Below are positions 26,118 through 35,430 of a DNA stretch of 64,000 nucleotides, piece by piece (position 1 is the stretch's first letter; every line of letters starts with the position of its first letter). Made by a program: the position numbers and the translations under genes. Origin of the DNA: Bacteroidales bacterium (GTDB lineage: Bacteria; Bacteroidota; Bacteroidia; Bacteroidales; Tenuifilaceae); the NCBI GenBank assembly GCA_013141385.1, contig JABFRB010000022.1, forward strand, positions 28,106-92,105. The letters are read 5' to 3'. Below the pieces are notes generated by a model. It was not told the DNA's origin, searched no databases, and saw only the letters and a program-made list of their open reading frames with translations.

Positions 26118-26180
26118 GGTTTCATATTACAATTCATCATTATTAAGGAAAGGGGTTAGAATTTCCAGAGCTTACTGTTT

Positions 26181-26298
26181 CTTGTCATGCTGAACGAAGT
26201 GAAATCCGAAGGATTCGCTGAAAGCAATCATTTGTATTACAGATAACTAGATCCTTCATTTCGCTCAGAACCGAACTTACGAGTTTCGGACAATGACA
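26181..26298. repeat. Dispersed palindromic repeat, copy B
   Basis: The same opening CTTGTCATGCTGAACGAAGT is followed by a longer, more diverged arm with ATCCTTCATTTCGCTCAGAA and a closing CAATGACA. It sits 63 bp from copy A in the gap 25877-26313, which otherwise holds only the terminator at 25940. Confidence 0.75.
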
Positions 26299-26313
26299 TC
26301 TTACGAACTAACG

Positions 26314-29300
26314 TTAATTAAAGTACTTATTAAGCAGTTCCATTAATTTATCCATTTTAATCGGTTTAGCGATATAATCATTACAACCCGATTTAATTGC
26401 TAAATCGCCATCACCTGCCAAAGCAAAGGCTGTTTGAGCAATAATAATCACTTTTTTATTAAACTTACGAATTTGTTTTGTAACCTCGAATCCATTAATT
26501 TCTGGTATTCTAATATCCATTAAAATCAAGTCAATATCTGGGTTATTGCGGCAAATTTTTACAGCTTCGAATCCTGTTCTAGCATTTAATGTTTCAAACT
26601 TAAATTTTTCGAATGTCAGCGTAAGTAGTAATTCTGAAGTTTGATCATCTTCAACTATTAAAATCTTTAGTTTATTAATTTGATTTCCTTTTCCATTCTT
26701 TGAACTAACTTTCTTAGTTTGAATTTCTTCAACTGGTTCGGTTATGTAAGGGATAGTAAAGAAAAATGTAGATCCTACCCCTAACGTACTTTCAACCCAA
26801 ATTTTACCACCAAGCATTTCAACATAAGATTTGGTAATTGCCAAGCCAAGACCTGCTCCCTGTAAGGCTTTACTGTCAAAAATATCAGCTTGAATGAAAC
26901 GTTCAAAAATGGCTTCTATCCTATCCTTAGGAATACCAATTCCCGTATCCTTAACATAAAACTCCAGGTAATTATCCATCTTTTCGTACCCAAATTCAAT
27001 AGTACCTTGATTAGTATATTTTATAGCATTTTTAACCAAATTAATCATAATCGCATACACTTTTTCAACGTCAGTATTAATAATTGCTTTGCTTGCTGGA
27101 AGTGCAATTCTAACAATAAGCTTCAATTTTTTTACTTCAACCTCGGGTTTAAAGAATGAATATATATATTCTATTTGCTCGTTTATATTACATTTAGAAA
27201 TAACCACCTTCATTTGTCCCGATTCAATCTTCGAAATATCAATTAAATCATTGATAATGTTAAGCATTCGAATTCCACTGTTTTCTATAATATCAAGGAA
27301 CTCTTGATGTTTTTCACCAGAAAGATGAGGGTTTTTAAGCAGTTCAGCAAATCCTAGAATACCATTCATTGGCGTTCTAATTTCATGTGAAATATTGGCA
27401 AGGAAAGTAGATTTAAGTTTATCGCTCTCTTCTGCTTTTTCTTTAGCTACGACTAATTCCCTATTTATTTCATAAAGTTCCTCGTTTAATTGTCGTAATT
27501 CTTCGTTTTGCAAGGATATTTCCTCGTTTTTCTCCTTTATTATTAGCTCTGCTTGTTTACGCTCAGTAATATCTAGAATTGTTCCATACAGTTTAATCGG
27601 ATTGCCATTTAAATCATATTCTAATTCACCAAGTCCGTGTACCCAACGTTCTTTTTTATCAAGCCAACGAACTATCATATATTCCTTATTAAACAGCTGA
27701 TGGTTTTCTAAAACATCAATTGAAATATAATTATTTATTAAAGAACGCCAATCCGGATGAATTAGCTCCAACCAACCATTAAGGGTTCGGTTATAACTTT
27801 CATCTATTCCAAAAATTTCATCAAGAATTTCAGAGCTTTTCCATATACCTATTTTTATGTCCCAAACATAACTTCCTAATCGGGCAACTTTCTGAGATTC
27901 TCTGAGAAGTAGTTCACTTTGTATTAAGGCCTCTTCCGCCTTCTTACGTTCAATAGTGTTGGCTATTTGATCCGAAACAAAATCCAGAATTTGTTTCTCC
28001 TGTTCTCCATACGCTTTTGTATTTGAATAGTGTTGTACAGCTATTACACCAATAACCTTTTCTCCATTTTTTAGTGGGGCTCCTAACCAACATGCAGATT
28101 GGGTTCCTAACATTACTATTTCTCCATTAATAACCTTCTCCTTTTGAAGATTGCCATCAAAAAGAAGCGAGTGCCCTGTTTTAATAACACTTGCTGTTAA
28201 ACCTTTTTCAAGTGTTAATGCTGGTGGCGGTTTATCAACCTCATCAACAAAGTAGGGGAAATAGATAATATTTTTAACATCATCATAAAGAGCCACATAG
28301 AAATTGTCTGCCGGCATAAAACTCTTTATAATCTGGTGAACTGCATAGTACAATTCATCTAAGCCTTTAGCAGTTTCCGGTACCCTCGCAATTTGATAAA
28401 GGGCATGCTCAAGAAGCTGAGCACGTTTGCGTTCAGTGATATTACTAACAATATGCACAGCACCGGAAAACTGGTCATCTTCATCAATAATAGGATCGAC
28501 TGAGATGTTGTACCATTTATCATCAATCTTTAAATCCATTGATTCTCTTTTATGGCTCACTTTTGACCTTAAAAAAGGACATTCATGGATTGGTTCAGCA
28601 GTACCGTGAAAAATTTCCCAACAATGCTTATGAGAAATTTCGCTTATGTTGTGTTTAGAAAAATGCTCCAACTTATTGTTGGAATGCACTATTAGTTGTT
28701 CCTTATCGAGCTGCCAAATAGCATCATCAACAGCATTAAAAGTAGTTTGCCATTCTAATGCCGCTTGGGCAAGTTTCTCTTCCGCCTGCCTACGTTCAGA
28801 TATATCTTGCAATATGCAGTGAGTTTGCTTAAATTTTCCATCCAAATCATAACCAATCTTTCCATCAAATGCAATGAACAACCTATTACCATTTTTATGA
28901 ACCATTATAAATTCACTATGAATCTTGCCTTTGGCCTTGAAAATTGGAAATCGCTCTCGAAAACTATCCCGATACTCTGGGGCAAGATAGTCTCCAAACC
29001 ACGTTCCAATTACCTCCTCATGTGAATAACCAAGTATATCTAACCATTGCTGGTTTACTTCAATAAAATTACCATCAAAATCTAGCGATTGGTAGCCAAG
29101 TGGAGCTTTATCAAATAATTGAGTGAATCGCTCCTCGCTTGCTTTTAATTGTTTTGTTATATTTTCCTTTTCAACAATTTGTGTCTTAAGCTGTAAATTA
29201 CTGTATGCATTTTCAGAAAGTTCCTTTGCAAATACAAACAGCATTTTCGATACTTTAGTAAATTGCTCAAGCGACATAACAGGGACTTCAGCAAGAGCCT

Positions 29301-29751
29301 GCATATACACATCCCTATTTACCCCAATTTCATCAGCATACTGTAGCATTTGTTTTTCATCCAATGCCTCATTTTTTACCTGTCCAATTAACCAATTTGC
29401 GATATGTTTACCTCCAACAGTGATACTTACACCAGCATCCCACAATCCTCCGCTCAAGCAAGCTTGAATAATAGGACCATTAGGGTTTTCTCTACCTATT
29501 ATTGCGTCTGACTTAAAACAGTTTATAAGACCCTTTTCGGTTTTACGAATAACATTACTACACAAACGGCAGAAATTACTTGGTTTAGTAATAGGTGTAC
29601 CATCGATATGTGTAATAATTGATGCTACTCCACATGCTTCAGAAAACAAATCTTGTAGGTGTTGGAACTCATCAATGTCAAATAGGTCTCCAAACCGTAT
29701 ATTGTCTAGGGCATCAGTAACTGTATCTAAAGGGATTATTTTTTTTTTCAT
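26314..29751 (-). CDS. PocR-PAS-GAF hybrid sensor histidine kinase
   Basis: 1145 residues, no membrane helix, so cytosolic. Domains in order: PocR ligand/cofactor-binding domain (about 15-190, with Cys clusters FCRLCSNVIRKTEKGLINCF and ACLSGGLWD), PAS (about 205-325), PAS (about 330-445), GAF (about 450-610), PAS (about 620-740), a coiled coil, HisKA with the phospho-acceptor His in ANISHEIRTPMNG, HATPase (KDTGIGIPKDRI, GAGLGLAITKSYVE), and a C-terminal receiver with the phospho-Asp in DLILMDIRIP. A kinase with an attached receiver usually passes phosphate to another protein. PocR domains bind small organic compounds or corrinoid-like ligands in known cases. A TATATTTG promoter lies upstream. 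Confidence 0.92.
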   Translation of the reverse strand: MKKKIIPLDTVTDALDNIRFGDLFDIDEFQHLQDLFSEACGVASIITHIDGTPITKPSNFCRLCSNVIRKTEKGLINCFKSDAIIGRENPNGPIIQACLSGGLWDAGVSITVGGKHIANWLIGQVKNEALDEKQMLQYADEIGVNRDVYMQALAEVPVMSLEQFTKVSKMLFVFAKELSENAYSNLQLKTQIVEKENITKQLKASEERFTQLFDKAPLGYQSLDFDGNFIEVNQQWLDILGYSHEEVIGTWFGDYLAPEYRDSFRERFPIFKAKGKIHSEFIMVHKNGNRLFIAFDGKIGYDLDGKFKQTHCILQDISERRQAEEKLAQAALEWQTTFNAVDDAIWQLDKEQLIVHSNNKLEHFSKHNISEISHKHCWEIFHGTAEPIHECPFLRSKVSHKRESMDLKIDDKWYNISVDPIIDEDDQFSGAVHIVSNITERKRAQLLEHALYQIARVPETAKGLDELYYAVHQIIKSFMPADNFYVALYDDVKNIIYFPYFVDEVDKPPPALTLEKGLTASVIKTGHSLLFDGNLQKEKVINGEIVMLGTQSACWLGAPLKNGEKVIGVIAVQHYSNTKAYGEQEKQILDFVSDQIANTIERKKAEEALIQSELLLRESQKVARLGSYVWDIKIGIWKSSEILDEIFGIDESYNRTLNGWLELIHPDWRSLINNYISIDVLENHQLFNKEYMIVRWLDKKERWVHGLGELEYDLNGNPIKLYGTILDITERKQAELIIKEKNEEISLQNEELRQLNEELYEINRELVVAKEKAEESDKLKSTFLANISHEIRTPMNGILGFAELLKNPHLSGEKHQEFLDIIENSGIRMLNIINDLIDISKIESGQMKVVISKCNINEQIEYIYSFFKPEVEVKKLKLIVRIALPASKAIINTDVEKVYAIMINLVKNAIKYTNQGTIEFGYEKMDNYLEFYVKDTGIGIPKDRIEAIFERFIQADIFDSKALQGAGLGLAITKSYVEMLGGKIWVESTLGVGSTFFFTIPYITEPVEEIQTKKVSSKNGKGNQINKLKILIVEDDQTSELLLTLTFEKFKFETLNARTGFEAVKICRNNPDIDLILMDIRIPEINGFEVTKQIRKFNKKVIIIAQTAFALAGDGDLAIKSGCNDYIAKPIKMDKLMELLNKYFN

Positions 29752-29857
29752 TAAAATCCTTTCATTAAGGTTTAATAGAGATTAACTACAACCTCTAGTG
29801 AATTAGAAAAATTTTAAAAAAATATGGTTTTCCTATTGATAAAAGAGAAAACATACT

Positions 29858-29865
29858 CAAATATA
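29858..29865 (-). promoter_or_regulatory. -7 element of the PocR kinase gene
   Basis: The minus strand reads TATATTTG about 107 bp before ATG 29751. No -33 TTG is evident. The rest of the gap 29752-30414 has no gene. Around 30035-30110 it contains a dispersed sequence (CGCAAAGTCGCCAAGTTCGC ... CCCTTTGCGC) with an inverted, repeat-like look. Confidence 0.45.
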
Positions 29866-30414
29866 TTTTCCTAAAAATAGAATTGTAAATTACTGAAAAG
29901 ATCAGAAAAAATGATTGTTTAATAGATGATTTCCCTCATCATTATATCCTTCTCAAAATAGTATAATTGTAACTACTCAGGTACATAATTTTGAAAGAAA
30001 AAAAAAGTCAATTATACACGCTATTCTTGCAGCAATAACTCTCGCAAAGTCGCCAAGTTCGCGAAAAAGAAAAAACTAAAAGTTTTTTCCCTTTGCGCTG
30101 ACTTGTTGTAGTCATTCCAAGATTCTCAAACTTTCGATAAAACTATATTGATGTGTTTTTGCTGTTGCTTTTCTTATAGTTTCTCCAAATTCATCGCCTT
30201 TATTATAACCTCTACGGAATAATACCTTAATTTATTTGCGACTTTACGTGCGAATTTTTTAACACGCAGAATAGTTACGTATAATTTAATGAGGTGTGAA
30301 AACTTTTAAATCTAAATTTTAACTCGTTTACCAATTTTTAGATGCACAAAAGATTAAATCTGCATATAAAGATGAATTATTCTTACCTTTAAAAACTTTT
30401 TAATACGTGGTACT

Positions 30415-31662
30415 ATGGCAATAATACCTAGCAAATATATGCGCATAAATATTTTAAAAATAGCAACTATTGCTATTAGTTTACTGCTTTCTATAACCTC
30501 CAATGCACAGGTTAAAGATACAGTTCTACCCGATAATTATGTAGTAATGCTTTCGCTTGATGGTTTTAGATGGGATTATTCAACCGTATATAAGACTCCA
30601 AATCTAAACCAGATTGCAGCAAATGGTGTAAAAGCGGATGCAATGATTTCATGCTATCCATCTAAAACTTTTCCCAATCACTACAGTATGGCTACTGGAC
30701 TATACCCCGATAATCATGGAATAGTAAATAACTCTTTCTTTGATTCGGTTCTCGGTTTCTACTCAATAGGTGATAGGCAAAGTGTAGAATTTCCTGATTT
30801 TTATGGTGGTGAACCAATATGGGTTACCGCAGAGAAGCAGGGTGTAATATCGGCTTCGTTTTATTGGGTAGGCAGCGAATCGCAAATAAAAGGTGTTCAA
30901 CCAACCTACTGGAAAAAATATAGCCAGAGAATCCCCCTTTCTAATAGAATAGATACGGTTATTCACTGGCTATCATTACCAAAAAGTGTAAGACCAAGAT
31001 TAATTACATGGTACTATCAAGAACCCGATTGGACTAGCCATGAATATAGTCCTGTATCGCCAAAAACCAAGGCGGTTGTTGAAAATATCGATAGCTTACT
31101 TGGAGTTTTTATTGTTAAAGTTAAAGCCCTTCCCAATGCATCAAAAATCAATATTATAATCGTTTCCGATCATGGGATGGCTAGTATTTCTAAGGATAAA
31201 GTCGTAAATCTTTCAAGTTATATAGATAAGGATTGGTTTGATGTTGTAGCTGGTGGAAATCCAGTATATAGCCTTCAACCTAAAGAGCAGTATTCTAAAC
31301 AAGCCTTGGAGATACTCAAAAAAATTCCTAACCTCAAAGTTTGGGAACGGGATAGTATTCCTAAAAGATATCATTATGGTAAAAACCCCAGAGTTTCAGA
31401 TATTCTTATTGAAGCAGATTTAGGTTATAGTGTAAATTGGGGTAGCGATAGGGAGCGATTTTCTGGCGGTACTCATGGTTATGATAACCAATACCCCGAT
31501 ATGCAAGGAATTTTCTATGCATTTGGCCCAGCCTTTAAGAAAGGTTATCATCAACCTGCATTTATGAATATTGATCTTTACCCCTTAATTACTCATATTC
31601 TTGGAATAAAGCCTGAACCTGTTGATGGTAAACTCTATGAAGTGGAAGGGATGCTAAATTAA
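30415..31662 (+). CDS. NPP-type alkaline phosphatase superfamily phosphodiesterase
   Basis: 415 residues from ATG 30415; ATG 30439 gives a tidier signal peptide (MRINILKIATIAISLLL) and is equally possible. The mature enzyme is an ectonucleotide pyrophosphatase/phosphodiesterase: VVMLSLDGFRWDY carries the first metal ligand D49, CYPSKTFPNHYSMATGLYPDNHGI carries the nucleophile T85, and IIIVSDHGMAS and SGGTHGYDN carry further Asp/His zinc ligands. It would hydrolyse phosphodiester or pyrophosphate bonds, nucleotides or phospholipids, in the periplasm. It is followed by a strong bidirectional terminator. Confidence 0.9.
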   Translation: MAIIPSKYMRINILKIATIAISLLLSITSNAQVKDTVLPDNYVVMLSLDGFRWDYSTVYKTPNLNQIAANGVKADAMISCYPSKTFPNHYSMATGLYPDNHGIVNNSFFDSVLGFYSIGDRQSVEFPDFYGGEPIWVTAEKQGVISASFYWVGSESQIKGVQPTYWKKYSQRIPLSNRIDTVIHWLSLPKSVRPRLITWYYQEPDWTSHEYSPVSPKTKAVVENIDSLLGVFIVKVKALPNASKINIIIVSDHGMASISKDKVVNLSSYIDKDWFDVVAGGNPVYSLQPKEQYSKQALEILKKIPNLKVWERDSIPKRYHYGKNPRVSDILIEADLGYSVNWGSDRERFSGGTHGYDNQYPDMQGIFYAFGPAFKKGYHQPAFMNIDLYPLITHILGIKPEPVDGKLYEVEGMLN

Positions 31663-31680
31663 GTGATAAAGTATTTATAA

Positions 31681-31717
31681 AAATGCAGTATTGTTTCTGA
31701 GCAATACTGCATTTTTA
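31681..31717. terminator. Bidirectional terminator between convergent genes
   Basis: AAATGCAGTATTG (31681-31693) pairs perfectly with CAATACTGCATTT (31702-31714). A T run follows on the plus strand and A-rich sequence precedes, serving both the phosphodiesterase and the S9 peptidase genes. Confidence 0.85.
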
Positions 31718-31732
31718 TTTATTATCCCTTAA

Positions 31733-32809
31733 CTATTTCAAAGGAAGATACGCTGCTTTATTAATTTCCTCAACACTTTTAATCGACTTTGGAGGGTTAA
31801 GATACTGAGCAAGAAATTTATATATTTTTACACGAATCTCTTTTGCCGTTTTTGAATCAATCCTATCGAACGAGTGACCACCAGGAATATCCTTGAATAT
31901 CTCATATTCAAATTTTTTCCCTTCCGCTTTTAATGCTTGAATCAAATGCTCAACCTCCAAAACGTATACATCATCATCGTTGGTATTGGTATGGATTAAT
32001 AATGGGGTTTGTAATTTAGCAGCATTCCATGCAGGAGAACGCTGACGATATAGGTTTACATCCTCGTGAGCTGTCTTTCCCAAATGAAAGTCGGCAGAAA
32101 ATTCTTCTCTGTAATCTTCCGTGGAATATCCCATTCGAGCAATAAGGTCTGAAACAGGAACACCAGCAAAGGCACATTTATAGGCATTTGGATTATTGAA
32201 TATATTCATTAAAGCAATCATTCCACCATGACTCCAGCCAATAATGCCTACCCTATCCTTATCAATAAAATCGTAATTTTCTATCATATACTGGCGGCTG
32301 GCATCACAGTCGTCATTCTCTAATCCACCATAATCAATCTGCTCATAAAATCCCTTGCCATACCCTGTACTTCCACGATACTCTGGAGCAACAACAATAT
32401 ACCCTTGAGCCATCATTTCACGGATAATATGAGTGTAATAGGTTGTAAAATCGGCATGTACTCCACCATGAGGCAAAACCAATAAAGGGTATTTTTTAGA
32501 CAGATCAATATTTTTAGGAATAAAGATGTATGACCAAAATTTAAGAGGATTCTTTGCCCCCATTGCGGTTGGGTTTTTTACCTTAGCCGGCGGAGATCCG
32601 TACATAAATACTTTATCGATGAATGCATAATCGGCAAGTTTATTGTACCATAGCCCATCATCAACCATTTTTTGTAGCTGGTCTAAGCGATGATTAAGAT
32701 CCACATTATCCTCTTTTAGCTTTGAAATCTCGCTTTTTAAAGTCTGCTCATCCTGAGAGTATGAGATTAATGGGAAAAGTACTGCTATTAGAAATAGTAA
32801 CTTTTTCAT
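31733..32809 (-). CDS. S9 family (prolyl oligopeptidase-like) alpha/beta hydrolase
   Basis: 358 residues. A signal peptide (MKKLLFLIAVLFPLISYS) and a short coiled coil (about 20-50, EISKLKEDNVDLNHRLDQL) precede an alpha/beta-hydrolase domain. The catalytic triad is S193 in GWSHGG, an Asp near 278-280 in TNDDDVY and H312 in GGHSF. APEYRGSTGYGKGF is typical of S9 C-terminal domains. The N-terminal beta-propeller of classic S9 enzymes is absent, so it may be an esterase or small-substrate peptidase. It is exported, stands alone, and is divergent from blaI. Confidence 0.85.
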   Translation of the reverse strand: MKKLLFLIAVLFPLISYSQDEQTLKSEISKLKEDNVDLNHRLDQLQKMVDDGLWYNKLADYAFIDKVFMYGSPPAKVKNPTAMGAKNPLKFWSYIFIPKNIDLSKKYPLLVLPHGGVHADFTTYYTHIIREMMAQGYIVVAPEYRGSTGYGKGFYEQIDYGGLENDDCDASRQYMIENYDFIDKDRVGIIGWSHGGMIALMNIFNNPNAYKCAFAGVPVSDLIARMGYSTEDYREEFSADFHLGKTAHEDVNLYRQRSPAWNAAKLQTPLLIHTNTNDDDVYVLEVEHLIQALKAEGKKFEYEIFKDIPGGHSFDRIDSKTAKEIRVKIYKFLAQYLNPPKSIKSVEEINKAAYLPLK

Positions 32810-32889
32810 CTGTTTAAAATTTTATAAATAATTGATATATAATTGATTATCATTTCTCTTCTAGTAATATTAATTGCCTAAACTCAGAT

Positions 32890-32944
32890 GGAATGTCCAT
32901 GTTTTGATCATTGCGCTTGGTGTTCCTTAGCAACATGGACATTT
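32890..32944. repeat. 12-bp inverted repeat in a divergent intergenic region
   Basis: AATGTCCATGTT (from about 32891) and AACATGGACATT (from about 32931) are perfect complements with a loop of about 28 nt. It lies between the S9 peptidase and blaI starts, has no T run, and its role is unknown. Confidence 0.5.
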
Positions 32945-33062
32945 CATATGATTATTTTAAGGTATAATTTCATTTTACAAAATTAAGAAACCATTTTATT
33001 AAACAATACGCACTGATTTCCAATTATATGAAAATTATTTTACAAATAACTAACAATTTTAG

Positions 33063-33093
33063 TTGCATAACTAAATGTTTTAGTTTATATTTG
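33063..33093 (+). promoter_or_regulatory. blaI promoter with embedded operator
   Basis: TTG at 33063-33065 and TATATTTG at 33086-33093 form the promoter. Between them AACTAAA-tgt-TTTAGTT (33069-33085) is a perfect seven-base inverted repeat, a good candidate operator for the BlaI-type repressor encoded next. A weaker half-site CTAACAATTTTAG lies just upstream. The expected start of transcription coincides with ATG 33098, so the mRNA would be leaderless. Confidence 0.7.
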
Positions 33094-33097
33094 TTTC

Positions 33098-33484
33098 ATG
33101 AAGGAACTAACAAAAGCAGAAGAAGAAGTAATGGAGTATTTATGGAAGCTTAATAAGGCTTTCGTAAAGGATATCCTAGAACTCTTTCCAGAGCCTAAAC
33201 CTGCCTATACTACCGTCTCTACCATGGTTAGAATATTAGAGCGGAAAGGTATGGTGGGGTTTAATGCCTACGGCAAAAATCATGAATACTATCCTTTAGT
33301 TACCAAGAAGGAATATGCAAGGCTTTGCTTCAAACATGTGCTAACAAAGCACTATAACAACTCATGGAAAAAGTTCGCCTCATTCTTCTCCTCCGAGAAT
33401 GAGGTAACTCTCTCGGAGCTAGAAGAGCTGAAAAAGCTTATCGATGATCAAATAGAACAACGAAAAGCAAAGAAAAATGAATAA
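33098..33484 (+). CDS. BlaI/MecI/CopY family transcriptional repressor
   Basis: 128 residues. The winged helix opens with MKELTKAEEEVMEYLWKLNKAFVKDIL, with PAYTTVSTMVRILERKGMV as recognition region, followed by a C-terminal dimerisation helix region. Family repressors bind a palindromic operator and are inactivated by proteolysis triggered by a BlaR1/MecR1-type membrane peptidase. Here that partner is the overlapping M56 gene. The palindrome inside the promoter predicts autoregulation. Family start and promoter position both support ATG 33098. Confidence 0.92.
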   Translation: MKELTKAEEEVMEYLWKLNKAFVKDILELFPEPKPAYTTVSTMVRILERKGMVGFNAYGKNHEYYPLVTKKEYARLCFKHVLTKHYNNSWKKFASFFSSENEVTLSELEELKKLIDDQIEQRKAKKNE

Positions 33485-35222
33485 TCTACTATTGTATATT
33501 TTATCAGTGGGAGTTTGTCTTGCACTATTCGTGTCTGCATATCAAATCTTCTTGAAGACTAGTAATCAATTTAACCTATGTAGGTTTTATCTGATAGCCT
33601 CTATTCTTTTGTCTTTTCTAATTCCTTCAATGCCAATTGATTTGGGGATAAACCCATTATTCAGCTTTGAATCAAAAAAGGTGTTACATGAAAAAATTGA
33701 ATCGATTGATTTAACCTTAATAAAAGATAAAATAGATGAATCAAACCTAAAGAATTATTCCAATTGGAGTGTAAATTCTTTACGAAATATTGGGTTAATT
33801 GTATTTTCAATATCCCTTCTTCTATTCATTCGATTCATTTACCGTTTTGGTTCAATAATCTTTATTCACACTTCTGGGAAAAAAGTGAAATCAAAAGAAG
33901 GATTAAACCTGATTTTTACTGATAAAACAGATAATGCTTTTTCATTTCTAAGGTATATTTTTATTAACCCTTTAAAATTTTCTGATGAAGAAAAAAGGTT
34001 GATAATAGAGCATGAATGTGAACATATACGACATTTTCACTCAATCGACCTGATGCTAGTTGAACTTCTTATCGTATTGCAGTGGTTTAACCCTTTTGCA
34101 TACATCGCACGACGTAAACTGATTGAACTTCATGAGTTTATTGCCGATAACGGTGTAATCAGAAATGGTGCCGACCCCTACTCCTATCAAAATCTTCTGC
34201 TTTCGGTTGTTACTTCTTCATGCCTGCCAAGCGCAGGAAACCAACTAAGTGCATTTATCACTAAAAAACGAATAGCCATGATAGGAAAACCGATGAACCA
34301 AACCGGACGATGGATTAACTTTTTAATTCTAGTGCCCATAGCTGTAATTCTAATTATTGGAATATCAGCATTTTCGCCTAAAGAATCAATAGAAAACGAG
34401 GTTACATACAAAACACCGAAATCAATTATATCCCAAAACAATAATTTATCGGGAAAAGAAGAATTGATGGCAAGGGTTCGGAAAGAACTTAAAGATGTAA
34501 ATCTAAAAGATTTCTATATAAATGTACAGCCAAAAGGCTCAAATACAATAGCCTCTCCTGACAATTATAGTAGTTATTCTGTGATTTTAAAAAAGGATTG
34601 TATTTTCAACCTATACTTCTTTTCAGGCAGTAAAGAAGATAAACTTGTTGCCAAGATAGAAAGCGGAAAACCAGAAGAATTGGTTTTAGAGAAGGAATTC
34701 AATTTTTCATACTCTTCTAAAACAACCTTTGTTCCAAAACAAACTGGTGCTTATCGCTTATCAGTATCTAATCTCTCCTCTAAAAGAGCAGATGCATTGA
34801 TGGTGGTTACTTTTAATGAATCAATTTTATCTCAAAGCAAGGATAATCAGGATTTACAAAAAGTCGATACATTAAAGAAAAAGATTACTTCCAAAAACGA
34901 TGAAGAGGTATTCCTTGTTGTAGAACAAATGCCTAGCTTTGGAACGGAAGATGCTAATGGATTCCGAGCCTGGATTGCTGCTAATTTGAAATACCCTAAA
35001 GAGGCCGCGGATAAGGGGATTCAGGGAAGAGTGTTTGTGCAATATATTGTTGAGAAAGATGGTAGTATTACAAACGTAAAGGTAGTACGCAGTGCTAATT
35101 CAATTCTCGATAAAGAGGCAATAAGGGTTGTAGAATCTTCACCGAAATGGAATCCAGGAAAGCAAAAAGGAAAACCAGTTCGAGTATCATTCACTTTCCC
35201 AATCACTTTTACACTAAACTAA
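33477..35222 (+). CDS. BlaR1-like M56 metallopeptidase with TonB C-terminal domain
   Basis: 581 residues overlapping blaI by eight bases. The N-terminal part has about four membrane helices (about 5-25, 35-52, 104-122, 278-298) and the zinc motif H179-E-C-E-H183 followed by a downstream Glu in LIELHEFIADN, typical of peptidase M56. A periplasmic region follows with a beta-rich domain (about 345-450) and a C-terminal TonB-like domain (about 500-580, KYPKEAADKGIQGRVFVQYIVEKDGSI). In BlaR1-like proteins, a periplasmic signal activates the cytosolic peptidase, which removes the repressor. The TonB domain is common in the Bacteroidota version and may sense envelope state. Confidence 0.9.
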   Translation: MNNLLLYILSVGVCLALFVSAYQIFLKTSNQFNLCRFYLIASILLSFLIPSMPIDLGINPLFSFESKKVLHEKIESIDLTLIKDKIDESNLKNYSNWSVNSLRNIGLIVFSISLLLFIRFIYRFGSIIFIHTSGKKVKSKEGLNLIFTDKTDNAFSFLRYIFINPLKFSDEEKRLIIEHECEHIRHFHSIDLMLVELLIVLQWFNPFAYIARRKLIELHEFIADNGVIRNGADPYSYQNLLLSVVTSSCLPSAGNQLSAFITKKRIAMIGKPMNQTGRWINFLILVPIAVILIIGISAFSPKESIENEVTYKTPKSIISQNNNLSGKEELMARVRKELKDVNLKDFYINVQPKGSNTIASPDNYSSYSVILKKDCIFNLYFFSGSKEDKLVAKIESGKPEELVLEKEFNFSYSSKTTFVPKQTGAYRLSVSNLSSKRADALMVVTFNESILSQSKDNQDLQKVDTLKKKITSKNDEEVFLVVEQMPSFGTEDANGFRAWIAANLKYPKEAADKGIQGRVFVQYIVEKDGSITNVKVVRSANSILDKEAIRVVESSPKWNPGKQKGKPVRVSFTFPITFTLN

Positions 35223-35250
35223 AGGTAAAATAACGTCAGTTCAATGTAAG

Positions 35251-35322
35251 GTGTCATCCTGAGCGAAGCGAAGGATCTAACAGTCTATAAAACAGATGCT
35301 TCACTTCGTTCAGCATGACAAA
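35251..35322. repeat. Dispersed palindromic repeat, copy C
   Basis: TGTCATCCTGAGCGAAGCGA opens and TTCGTTCAGCATGACA closes the unit, an inverted pair of the same family as the copies at 26060 and 26181. It lies in the 3' region between the M56 gene and the MFS gene. Confidence 0.8.
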
Positions 35323-35397
35323 GCAACAATCTAACACTATGCTTAGGATCAATATGTTATACTTACATTGGACTCGCATTAAAATAAAAAAATAAAA

Positions 35398-35430
35398 GTA
35401 GGACTGAGAGCTAATTCAGTCCTACTTTAT
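35398..35430. terminator. Bidirectional terminator
   Basis: AAGTAGGACTGA pairs perfectly with TCAGTCCTACTT across an eight-base loop, with A- and T-rich flanks. It separates the convergent M56 and MFS genes and overlaps the MFS stop region. Confidence 0.8.
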
